A stretch of DNA of 9,682 bases from JBCBZH01 sp039815415 (GTDB taxonomy: Bacteria; Bacteroidota; Rhodothermia; Rhodothermales; Rubricoccaceae): positions 1 to 9,682 of the forward strand of contig JBCBZH010000162.1 of the NCBI GenBank assembly GCA_039815415.1. Direction: 5' to 3'. Positions 1 to 6,744 of the stretch are shown piece after piece. Both the position numbers and the translations under genes were made by a program. Under the pieces are notes generated by a model, which was given only the letters and a program-made list of their open reading frames with translations, searched no databases and was not told the DNA's origin. Every line of letters begins with the position of its first letter. The stretch's first letter is position 1.

Positions 1-149
1 CGCAGGGGAAGAACGTGACCCGGGCCTTCGACATCATGCTGCACAACCAGAAGAACACGCCACCCTTTCCCCTGCTTCAGCCTCCGGTGGTTGCCATCGG
101 AATACCGCCGAAGGCAGAGTGCCTGTTCTGCGGTGAGACAATTCCATGA
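1..149 (+). CDS. C-terminal tail of a PAAR-like (DUF4150) T6SS spike-tip protein, partial
   Basis: An open frame runs in from the left edge (first complete codon at position 3) and stops at TGA 147-149, giving the last 48 residues of an upstream protein. The segment GKNVTRAFDIMLHNQKNTPP matches the pattern typical of DUF4150 PAAR-like proteins (GKNV.R..D...HN, then a Thr-Pro-Pro motif). Such proteins cap the VgrG spike of type VI secretion systems and carry or recruit effectors. The tail ends with a Cys-X-X-Cys pair (CLFC), which could be a metal or disulfide site. The stop overlaps the ATG of the next gene (ATGA at 146-149), suggesting translational coupling. The family call rests on a short fragment, since the start and most of the domain lie outside the window. 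The T6SS context supports it. Confidence 0.7.
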   Translation, partial: QGKNVTRAFDIMLHNQKNTPPFPLLQPPVVAIGIPPKAECLFCGETIP

Positions 150-1260
150 GTGAGGACGCCGTCCGTCTCTCTGTAACCGGCCTGGGCTTGGCGTGTAGCC
201 TGGGCCTCCAGGCTCCAGACGCCTGCGCAGCGGCGTTCGCGGGCCTCACCCGTCCCAGCCCAATGCCCGGCGTGGATGTGTTCGACCCCGAGGAGGCGCT
301 CGGGACCGATCTCAACGTCCACGCAGCACCCTTCATCACCGAAGGCTTTGCCGACGTGGCCCGGTACGCACGCCTCGCCGAGGCCGCCCTGGCCGACCTC
401 GCACGCCGCACCGAGATCCCAGAAGACAACAAAACGGGCATCTGCATCGCGCTGCCGAGCGGCAGCTACGTTCGCCAGCTCGAGCTGGCGCCTTCGCAGA
501 CCGGGGAGAGCCTCCCCCGGAGCCCCCGAGTGCTCTCGAGGCCGATATGCGCATGGAGGCCCTCCAGATGGGACTGGTCGAGACCATCCGGCGGTTTACG
601 GATGTAGGGCTCCACCCCAGTCCGGGCGTCACGCTCTTCGAGGACGAGGCCGGGTTCGGGGCGCTCCTGCGCATCGCCGCGCGGGCGCTGCAGGGAAGCA
701 CCATTTCCCGCTGTCTCGTCGGCGGCATCCACTCGCCGCTGGACCCGCTGAGCATTGCGGCGCTCCAGCACGCGGGCGTCCTCCACACGCCAGAGAACGC
801 TGCAGGCGCCATGCCGGGCGAAGCGGCCGCCTTCCTGCTCGTGGAACGAGCTGGCGCCTCCACGGAAGGACTCACGCTGAACGGCCTGGCCCAGACGACC
901 GATCTGCCCTTCATTCCGGGAGAGGCCGAGCGACCAGCAGGGGTCGCTCTTTCGACATGCCTGGCCGCGACGCAGGCCGCGTCCGCCAGCTCGACGGACC
1001 TGCTCTTCACGTCGCTCAACGGAACCGCCCACCGGGCCTTCGATTGGGGGTGTGCACAAGTCCGGCTCAGTGCCGACGGCCCTTTCGAGCCCGAAACGAT
1101 TCATCCTGCGTTGTCCTTCGGTGACATCGGCGCAGCGACCGGCCCGATGGCTGTATGCCTGGCCGACCATGCCCACCAGCGCGGACGACTTCCCGCCTCG
1201 ACGGCCGTTGTCCTCGCGAGCGACACCGGGCAGCGAGCCTCGTTTGGAATCGCCACCTGA
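146..1260 (+). pseudogene. Ketosynthase-like (thiolase-fold) T6SS-associated protein, split by a -1 frameshift
   Basis: Two overlapping open frames together make one protein. The first (146-607) encodes a beta-ketoacyl-synthase N-terminus (VTGLGLACSLG). The second (open upstream of 547, ending at TGA 1258-1260) encodes the rest, with KS-like stretches LVGGIHSPLDP, GAMPGEAAAFLLVE and GDIGAATG. High-GC3 coding character passes from one frame to the other around 500-535, where two C5 runs lie (514-518 and 523-527). Restoring one missing base there gives a protein of about 371 residues, close to normal KS length. Ketosynthases normally condense acyl-ACP units, but here the Cys-His-His triad appears replaced: Glu near the Cys position (codon 646-648), Asn in SLNGTA (1018-1020) and Asp in FGDIGA (1123-1125). 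An enzyme role is therefore unlikely. Lying between a PAAR-like gene and a nuclease gene, it may be an effector adaptor or chaperone (inference). The indel may be a sequencing error, a true mutation or, less likely, recoding. Confidence 0.75.
473..490. repeat. 18-bp perfect palindrome CGCCAGCTCGAGCTGGCG
   Basis: The sequence equals its own reverse complement over 18 bases. It is formed by two inverted copies of the word CGCCAGCTCG that recurs elsewhere in the window. It lies inside the ketosynthase-like gene, about 25-50 bases before the frameshift zone, and in the first reading frame encodes Arg-Gln-Leu-Glu-Leu-Ala. Its function is unknown. Confidence 0.6.
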
Positions 1261-1268
1261 CCTGTCCC

Positions 1269-2063
1269 ATGGCTAACCACGAATCTGACGATATCAAACC
1301 CCGAAAAGGCTTCTTCCGGAAGCACGGCGACGGGCAGGAACTCAACTACGAGACGGAGTGGAAGAACGCCGGGAAGAAGGGGTACGGGAGCCTGATCTAC
1401 CAGGTCCACCACATCCTTCCCGAGGACTCGATCTACAACAAGGCCGTCCTCAAGATCAGCAACGCCGACAAGCGCACGTTTGTCGAGAAGTGCCTCTACA
1501 AGACGCCCTGGAACATCAACGCCCCTGTGAACCTGATCGGGCTGCCAGACCTGTATTCCTTCCTGATCTACTTCGACCGAAAGAAGGGCAACTCCCAGGC
1601 CGACAAGGTCTCCGCCGATGGCAAGTCCAGCGATGCGAGCGGCTACATCAAGAACAAGATCTCTCGCCTCAACCAGCGCTCCAAGAACCCGGACGACTAC
1701 ATCGACCTGAAGAGCCTGTTTGGCGATCTCGGCAAGGCCGGATCCAGCCCCGAGCACTACCCGGTTCACCTTCCGGTCAGTTGGGGCCACACGCGATACA
1801 ACTATGCCGTCGCGGACGACATCAAGTCCAACGTCATCGACCCGCTGAATGCGATCGCCGACCAGCACAAGATCGTGTTTGAGAACGTCGCCAGCATCTT
1901 CGATGCGCTGGCCTCAACGTGGGAAGCCTATCTCATCTCACGAGCCGCTACCGCGACTTACGACACCTGGCAGCTCCGCTACACCACGCCGCCCACGCCA
2001 GAGGCCACGTGGCGCACGCCGTTCACGATGCATGACGCCAGCTCGACCATCTCCACTACCTGA
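1269..2063 (+). CDS. AHH/HNH-superfamily nuclease, probable T6SS effector toxin
   Basis: The protein has 264 residues. The ATG at 1269 lies 8 bases after the previous stop; the frame is open further upstream, but that part lies inside the ketosynthase-like gene. The core resembles AHH nucleases of the HNH/endonuclease VII (treble-clef) superfamily. It has a paired histidine in YQVHHILPED (H47, H48), then NINAPVNLIGLP at 82-93, matching the N...N..LP segment that follows the HH pair. A late segment, VHLPVSWGHTRYNYAV (H167, H174, Y177), is of the H......H..Y type that supplies the remaining metal ligand. About 70 residues separate the LP segment from that histidine, longer than usual. These enzymes cut DNA or RNA as polymorphic or T6SS toxins. 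There is no signal peptide, membrane span or fused PAAR domain, so delivery would be non-covalent, possibly through the PAAR-like protein encoded just upstream. The two genes that follow look like immunity genes. The family is fairly clear; substrate and activity are inferred. Confidence 0.75.
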   Translation: MANHESDDIKPRKGFFRKHGDGQELNYETEWKNAGKKGYGSLIYQVHHILPEDSIYNKAVLKISNADKRTFVEKCLYKTPWNINAPVNLIGLPDLYSFLIYFDRKKGNSQADKVSADGKSSDASGYIKNKISRLNQRSKNPDDYIDLKSLFGDLGKAGSSPEHYPVHLPVSWGHTRYNYAVADDIKSNVIDPLNAIADQHKIVFENVASIFDALASTWEAYLISRAATATYDTWQLRYTTPPTPEATWRTPFTMHDASSTISTT

Positions 2064-2074
2064 TTCTCTGCCTC

Positions 2075-2662
2075 ATGGAGTTCGTCTACGCCCAGTATCG
2101 CCCCTCCCCCCATGCCGGTGTCCTGGGCCCCATCCAAGAGGTCGAAGACGACTACGAGCTGACGATGGGCGTCCCCCGGCTCGACGACTGGCCGTCGGAT
2201 GCACGATTCGAGCTGGACGCTGACTTTGGCATTCGCCTCGATGATGTGATGAAGTGCCTCGGCTCCCTCCTCGTCATCTCGGACCGACTACGAGCCTTTC
2301 TCGAGGCCGAGGCCGAGCACACGGCCAACACGGAGATGCTTCCGGTCACGATCCTCGACCACAAGGGGCGCCCGGTGGACACGCCCTACGTCGTGGCCCA
2401 CCACACCCACCTTCAGGAGGCCCTGGATGTGGAGGCCTCCGGCGCAACGCTGAACATGATCGACCCAACGCGGGTCTTGCTTGTCGACCAGCTCGTGATC
2501 CGCCCGGAGGCCATTGATCCGACCGTTCGCATGTTCCGGCTGGCCCGCTTTGCGAGCCCGGTCGTCTTCGAGCGCGGCCTTGCAGAACGAATCCAGGCCG
2601 AGGGCTTCACGGGCATCGGGTTCGCCGAGTTGGCGGAGTACGACCGCACCACCATTCTCTGA
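2075..2662 (+). CDS. Imm11-like (DUF1629) immunity protein
   Basis: The protein has 195 residues and no signal peptide or membrane span, so it should be cytosolic. It begins 11 bases after the nuclease stop. The C-terminal half follows the Imm11/DUF1629 pattern: a 'defined relation' segment (LVIRPEAID, about 145-153), a short hydrophobic strand (RMFRLARFASPVVF), then ERGLAERIQAEGFTGIGFAEL (about 169-189), equivalent to the family's 'L...l...g..G..F' ending. Imm11 proteins neutralise cognate nuclease-type toxins in polymorphic toxin and T6SS loci and often sit directly beside AHH-domain genes in myxobacteria. Position and family agree that this protects against the preceding nuclease, though pairing is not proven. 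Its TGA shares one base with the next ATG (TGATG at 2660-2664), implying coupled translation. Confidence 0.72.
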   Translation: MEFVYAQYRPSPHAGVLGPIQEVEDDYELTMGVPRLDDWPSDARFELDADFGIRLDDVMKCLGSLLVISDRLRAFLEAEAEHTANTEMLPVTILDHKGRPVDTPYVVAHHTHLQEALDVEASGATLNMIDPTRVLLVDQLVIRPEAIDPTVRMFRLARFASPVVFERGLAERIQAEGFTGIGFAELAEYDRTTIL

Positions 2663-3444
2663 TGCCAACCGCACCTCTCCACGTAGCGGTCGGGCAGGAG
2701 ATCCGGCACGCCAACTTCCTCATCCAGACCGCCAACGAAATCGGTCGGGATGCGGTGGGCGGGGCCGTCTTGAACGATATATGCAGGCACTACCGCCACA
2801 TCGGGGTAGCGTACCTGCTGCTCGATGGAAACCTGGATGCGTACGCCCACAGCCTGATCGACAGCGGCATCACGCGCCGGACGCTGCTCCGCCGGGGCGT
2901 CCCGGAGGCTCCTGAACATGCCTTCCGGGCCAGTTTCCTCGCCCCCTTTCACGATGCGGTTGCTGTCGGCCAGCTCGAGCTGGCGACTGAAATCGGCCGG
3001 CTCTCTCCCCCAGAGTGGTACCCCGACTTCGAGTACGAGGAGGACTTTCTCTACGCGCAGCTCTTGTTCGGGCTGGTGGATCCACAGCAGGCCGGAGATC
3101 TGAGCACCCTGGTGGATCGCCATGAGGAGGCACTCCGAGGGGTCGATGATCCTCGGAATGCTGTGTGCCGCGCGCTGATTGACCGCGATGCGCAGGCGTT
3201 CATCGACGCGTTTGAGGCTTTTATCGAGATGGTGGCGGCCGAAATCGCCACGGCTCGGACGGAGTCGTACCAGTTCTACGACTTCCAGGAAGTCTCGGTC
3301 GAAGGCCTGGCACTGCTCCGGATGGCAGACCTTGCAGGCCTTCCCACCGAACGCGAGTATCGCCACTGCCCCGCCTGGGCACGCCGCACGGACTATGCCC
3401 CCCATGTGCCGGCCTCCTTCCCTCGCCTCCCTCTCGATGGTTGA
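2662..3444 (+). CDS. Imm49-family immunity protein
   Basis: The 260-residue, mostly helical protein has no signal peptide or membrane segment. Family-like features seen include an aromatic/hydrophobic helix containing YRHIGVAYLLLDGNLDAYAH, an acidic 'YEEDFLYAQLLFGL' motif in the middle, an ICRALIDRD-type helix (here VCRALIDRDAQAF), and a C-terminal 'VEGLALLRMADLAGLPTEREY' followed by CPAWAR. This order matches Imm49 proteins, which are common beside myxobacterial toxin genes. The start ATG overlaps the Imm11-like stop by one base, and the TGA overlaps the next gene by 8 bases, so it sits firmly inside the operon. It may act with the Imm11-like protein on the same nuclease, guard a different toxin or be an orphan immunity gene; sequence alone cannot decide. 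Family assignment is from motif recognition, not a profile search. Confidence 0.68.
   Translation: MPTAPLHVAVGQEIRHANFLIQTANEIGRDAVGGAVLNDICRHYRHIGVAYLLLDGNLDAYAHSLIDSGITRRTLLRRGVPEAPEHAFRASFLAPFHDAVAVGQLELATEIGRLSPPEWYPDFEYEEDFLYAQLLFGLVDPQQAGDLSTLVDRHEEALRGVDDPRNAVCRALIDRDAQAFIDAFEAFIEMVAAEIATARTESYQFYDFQEVSVEGLALLRMADLAGLPTEREYRHCPAWARRTDYAPHVPASFPRLPLDG
2969..2984. repeat. 16-bp perfect palindrome GCCAGCTCGAGCTGGC
   Basis: This is a second copy of the same palindromic core, identical over 16 bases to the copy at 474-489, here inside the Imm49-like gene. It encodes part of Gly-Gln-Leu-Glu-Leu-Ala-Thr. Two identical 16-base palindromes about 2.5 kb apart, in unrelated genes, are not expected by chance. 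Confidence 0.6.
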
Positions 3445-4822
3445 GACCGCACCTCTCCCGCTGCCCGACACGCTAGCGCCCGGACCATCCGAGCGAGGGT
3501 TCCGGATTGGCCTGTACCTAGAACACCTCGAGGAGGCTGCTTCGCTCTGGGAGCAACGCGCTGCAGACCGGGAGAACCCCGAGCTGCCGTGGACCGATCT
3601 GGGCGAGGACCAGGACCGCCTCGAAGCCCATCTCGATGCTCTCATGGTCGGAGGCGAGCTGGCGCTCGCCGTCTGCCGCCAGCAAGCCCTCGAAGGCGAC
3701 GCGGGCGAGCTGCACGCCGCCCTCCGCGTGTTCTGCCGCCACCAACGGAGCGACCTCGTGGGTGTGGCGATGGAGGGCATCGACCCCGAAGACGACGAAG
3801 CCCTGGATGCCCTGAGTGACGCGCTGACGGCGGAGATGCCCGATGCGTGGGTGCCCGGCGCCGTCCGCCCCGACCGCCTGGACGACCCGCGCCGCCTCCG
3901 CCTGGCCGCCGACCTGATTGCCCATCGCCAGCTCGCAGGCCGCGACGCGCTTCTCGATGCTTTGCCCACCGCGCCCGCAGGCATCCGCGCCCATCTCGTC
4001 CGTGCCCTGGGCCGGACCGCCGACGGCATCGTGGAGTCGTCCCTGCGCCCACTGCTTACCGATGAGGACCCACAGGTGCGCCTTGAGGCCGCGGTGACGC
4101 TGCTTCGGAGTGGCTCCCCTCAAGCTGCACCCGCAGTGCTGTCCGCAGCGAGAACAGACCCAGCGCTCGTACCGACGCTCGTGCTGGCAGGCCACGACAC
4201 GGCCCTCCCGTGGCTCCATGAGGTGCTGAAGCATCCGCCCAGCGCGGCCATTGCCGCAGACACCCTCGGCCTGATGGGCGCCCCCCTCTCCGTAGGCCCA
4301 CTCATCGAAGCCCTCAGCGGAGACGCTGCCGACGAAGCCGCCTACGCTCTGGTGCTCATCACAGGCGCCGATCTCACCTCGGAAACGTTCATCGAGGACA
4401 TCCCGAGTGACGACGAGCTGTTCGAAGAAGAACGCGAGCGCATCGAGCGCGGCGAACCGCTGCACCCACCCGATCAGGAACCGCGCGGCACCACCATTAC
4501 CGGTCCGAGCACCGACCCCGAGGCATGGCAGGAGTGGTGGGATAGCCATGGCTCCGTCTTCGAGAGCGCTGAGCGCTTCCGCCTCGGTCACCCGGCGGGT
4601 CCAGAGTCCCAAGTTGCGTCCCTCGCGGCTCCCTTCACCCCTCACCGCCTGCGGGGCTGGATGGCCGACGAGCTGGCGGTGCGCTACAGGATGCCCCTCG
4701 CCTTCGAGACGACGTGGGACGTCCATCGCCAGCTCGAGGCGCTGGGCGCCATGCGTACATGGGCAGCTGAGCAGCGATTCGTGCCGGGGCGGTGGTACGT
4801 CTCTGGGCACTACGCGCAGTAG
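3437..4822 (+). CDS. TIGR02270-family HEAT-repeat protein of T6SS loci
   Basis: The protein has 461 residues from the ATG at 3437, which gives an 8-base overlap with the upstream gene. The frame stays open further upstream but only inside the Imm49-like gene. The N-terminal block (about 27-75: YLEHLEEAASLWEQR, then LGEDQDRLEAHLDALMVGG) is the signature opening of TIGR02270 proteins, which occur in or near T6SS gene clusters. Residues from about 150 to 310 form alpha-helical HEAT-type repeats, for example the segment around LRPLLTDEDPQVRLEAAVTLL. An acidic stretch (SDDELFEEERERIERGE) and a W-rich segment (EAWQEWWDSHG) follow, and the end resembles the usual C-terminus (RFVPGRWYVSGHY). No signal peptide or transmembrane helix is visible, so it is probably cytosolic. 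The molecular role is unknown; HEAT repeats suggest a binding scaffold. It closes the effector/immunity operon before the only notable gap in the window. Confidence 0.82.
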   Translation: MVETAPLPLPDTLAPGPSERGFRIGLYLEHLEEAASLWEQRAADRENPELPWTDLGEDQDRLEAHLDALMVGGELALAVCRQQALEGDAGELHAALRVFCRHQRSDLVGVAMEGIDPEDDEALDALSDALTAEMPDAWVPGAVRPDRLDDPRRLRLAADLIAHRQLAGRDALLDALPTAPAGIRAHLVRALGRTADGIVESSLRPLLTDEDPQVRLEAAVTLLRSGSPQAAPAVLSAARTDPALVPTLVLAGHDTALPWLHEVLKHPPSAAIAADTLGLMGAPLSVGPLIEALSGDAADEAAYALVLITGADLTSETFIEDIPSDDELFEEERERIERGEPLHPPDQEPRGTTITGPSTDPEAWQEWWDSHGSVFESAERFRLGHPAGPESQVASLAAPFTPHRLRGWMADELAVRYRMPLAFETTWDVHRQLEALGAMRTWAAEQRFVPGRWYVSGHYAQ

Positions 4823-4920
4823 CCCATCCCAGCATCGTTCACATGACCGGGACTGCAGCGATTTCCGGTGTATAGAATCAGGTGGCGGTCTCATGCAGAG
4901 ATCGCCCGTTCCCCTGTGCT
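4823..4920 (+). promoter_or_regulatory. Candidate promoter region ahead of the sheath operon
   Basis: This 98-base gap is the largest non-coding interval in the window; every other junction is 63 bases or less and most overlap. Its only AT-rich patch, TATAGAAT at 4871-4878, could be a -10 element, with transcription starting around 4885. No well-placed TTGACA-like box lies 16-18 bases upstream, so the match is weak. An imperfect direct repeat (TGCAGCGAT 4854-4862 and TGCAGAGAT 4894-4902, one mismatch, 40 bases apart) flanks the AT patch and could be a regulator site. I see no hairpin followed by a T run, so termination of the upstream operon here is not supported. Confidence 0.3.
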
Positions 4921-6744
4921 ATGTCAGACTCCTCCTCCGTCGGTTTTCAGATCACATCCGACCCGGACACCACGACGGTCCAGGCCTCATCTGGCGGCAC
5001 GACCGTTCGCGAGCGAGGCGGTGCCTTCCGCCTGCTCCTCGTCGCAGACCTCGACCCGCAGGCTCACGTAGAGGACTGGTCTGAGGGCACTCGCACCTGG
5101 GATGTGGACGCCAACTCGTTCGCCGACCGGATGCGCGAGCATGGCCCTCAGCTCGAGGTGTCAGTCCCCGACCGCCTCGGCGGCGCCGTGGACGGGCGCC
5201 GACAAATCGCGTGGCAGGTCGATGCCCTGGATGGCTTCTCGCCAGCCGGGATCGTCTCGCGGGTTCCAGCGCTGACCGCCATCGCACAAGCGCACACGGC
5301 GCTGGATGACGCCCGCTCAGGGTCCCTCACACTTGACGCTCTTCGCGAGCGTCTCCGAGAGACCGGGCTCGATGCCGCTGACGGGCTGGCGGAGTCCGTC
5401 CGGTTGCGTCCCCCCTCCGCCAGCCCGCGTCCCCCCGATGACGACGGAAGTCTGGATGCCCTCCTCGGCATGGTGGCTCTTGAGGGCGAGGAGGCCTCGC
5501 CGCCCAGCGACGCACTGAGTGCGCTGATCGTCGCGTCCCAAGAGCCCACAGGCGACGTGGACCGCGAGGCGGCCGCCCGCGTGGCCGATCGACTCGCAGA
5601 CCGGCTGCGCGCCCAGATCAGCGAGATCGTGGAGCACCCGGACGTTCGGCGTGCCGAAGCGGCGTGGCGGGGCCTGAAGATGCTTGTGGGTCGCCTCGCA
5701 TTCAGAAAGGGCGCTGCCCTGACGGTGTTGGCGTCGCCCAAAGCACCGCTCGCCGAGGCTGTCCACTACCAAGTGCTCCTCCCGGAGTATGACGATGGCC
5801 TGAAGCGTGTCCCGCTCGCCGCGGTCATCATCGACCACGATGTGGAGCCCTCATCTGCAGATCTGAACACGCTGGGCGATCTCGCAGCCTCGGGCGCCAG
5901 CTTGCAAGTCCCGATGGTGCTGAGTGTCTCTCCAGCCTTCTTCGGGCTTGCGACCCCAACGGACTTCTCCCGCCTGCCTCCAGCGACGGCTCATCTCCAG
6001 AAGCCGGAGTACGCTGCGTTCCGGTCGCTCCGAACTCGGGCCGAAGCCAACCAACTCGTGTTGGCGATCCCTCCGTTCGTGCTCCGCCACGCCTATGGCC
6101 CAGATCATCCGGACAAGGCGCACGGTGTGGAAGGTGGTGAGCGTCTCTGGGGAGGCTCGGCCCTGCTCGTCGGCGCCGCGATGGCGGAGGCCCACAACGA
6201 GCGCGGGTGGCCCACCGCATCGGCTGGACAGGCCGTCGGCGACCTTCATGTGCGCAACACTCGCATGGGCGCCATGCCTCTTTCGGCCAGCTTTTCTGAC
6301 AGCGTTTTGGATGACCTCGCGCGTGCAGGCATCCTCGGATTCTCCGGCCCACTCCGTACCGATCGCGCCGTGATGGGTCCTCCGGCCACGACCGCGAACC
6401 CCGCTGATGCCTCTGCAGACGCCCGCGCCCGTGCGACCCTGCCTGCTTCCATAGCCTCCGCGCTGGCGACCCACCGGGCGCTGACCATCGGCCCGGAGTG
6501 CGCGGGAATGGACACAGAGACTGCCATCGCGGAAATCGACCGGCGGTTCCGGGCATTCCTTCGGAAGGACAGCGGCCCTGTAGACGAAGACGTCGTCACG
6601 GTGCAGCATCTGGAGGAGCACGAAGCGGAGACTTCGAACACGTACGGCGTCCGTCTGCGCCCACCTCGCAGCGTGCTGCCTCACACCGTCGGCATCGTCT
6701 TCGGCGTCGATGTCCCCAAGAGCGCACCGGCCGATGGTGCGTGA
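4921..6744 (+). CDS. Single-chain TssB-TssC (VipA-VipB) T6SS contractile sheath protein
   Basis: The protein has 607 residues. The N-terminal part (about 35-132) is TssB-like: FRLLLVADLDP resembles the small sheath subunit's 'FRILVLGDF' start, followed by DVDANSFADRM and a 'DGFSPAGIVSRVPALTAI' segment equivalent to 'dF.P..v...vp.L'. A Pro/Asp-rich linker (about 163-178) leads into a TssC-like part. Its motifs are HPDVRRAEAAWRGLKMLV (239-256), VIIDHDVE (302-309), LGDLAASGASLQVPMVLSVSPAFFG (318-342, interrupted family motif), the R-x-E/LAIPPFVLR-AYG region (371-393), GERLWGGSALLV (406-417) and LDDLARAGILGFSGP (463-477). TssB and TssC normally form a heterodimer encoded by adjacent genes; here both are in one open frame. 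The sheath contracts around the Hcp tube to drive the spike outward. The frame is open 13 codons further upstream, but ATG 4921 gives a typical start. An alternative is a sheath-related accessory subunit with canonical tssB and tssC elsewhere. Confidence 0.82.
   Translation: MSDSSSVGFQITSDPDTTTVQASSGGTTVRERGGAFRLLLVADLDPQAHVEDWSEGTRTWDVDANSFADRMREHGPQLEVSVPDRLGGAVDGRRQIAWQVDALDGFSPAGIVSRVPALTAIAQAHTALDDARSGSLTLDALRERLRETGLDAADGLAESVRLRPPSASPRPPDDDGSLDALLGMVALEGEEASPPSDALSALIVASQEPTGDVDREAAARVADRLADRLRAQISEIVEHPDVRRAEAAWRGLKMLVGRLAFRKGAALTVLASPKAPLAEAVHYQVLLPEYDDGLKRVPLAAVIIDHDVEPSSADLNTLGDLAASGASLQVPMVLSVSPAFFGLATPTDFSRLPPATAHLQKPEYAAFRSLRTRAEANQLVLAIPPFVLRHAYGPDHPDKAHGVEGGERLWGGSALLVGAAMAEAHNERGWPTASAGQAVGDLHVRNTRMGAMPLSASFSDSVLDDLARAGILGFSGPLRTDRAVMGPPATTANPADASADARARATLPASIASALATHRALTIGPECAGMDTETAIAEIDRRFRAFLRKDSGPVDEDVVTVQHLEEHEAETSNTYGVRLRPPRSVLPHTVGIVFGVDVPKSAPADGA

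Noticed and set aside
514..520. Programmed -1 slippery heptamer in the ketosynthase-like gene
   Set aside because: The run C-CCC-CGG does not fit a good X-XXY-YYZ tandem-slip site and I see no clear downstream stimulatory structure; a simple indel or sequencing error is more likely.
1155..1268. Upstream extension of the nuclease gene to ATG 1155
   Set aside because: The extra residues are Arg/Pro-rich out-of-frame sequence within the ketosynthase-like gene; ATG 1269 after its stop fits better.
3179..3436. Upstream extension of the HEAT-repeat gene
   Set aside because: It would lie wholly inside the Imm49-like gene and encodes Arg/Ser-rich shadow sequence; the TIGR02270 match begins after ATG 3437.
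2413..4029. Long minus-strand open frame (538 codons)
   Set aside because: It lies opposite three well-recognised plus-strand genes, its product is Arg/Ser/Ala-rich low-complexity sequence, and no domain is recognisable; this is the expected mirror of high-GC coding sequence.
3518..4894. Minus-strand open frame of 458 codons opposite the HEAT-repeat gene
   Set aside because: The plus-strand protein has a clear TIGR02270 N-terminus and HEAT repeats; the reverse product shows no family features.
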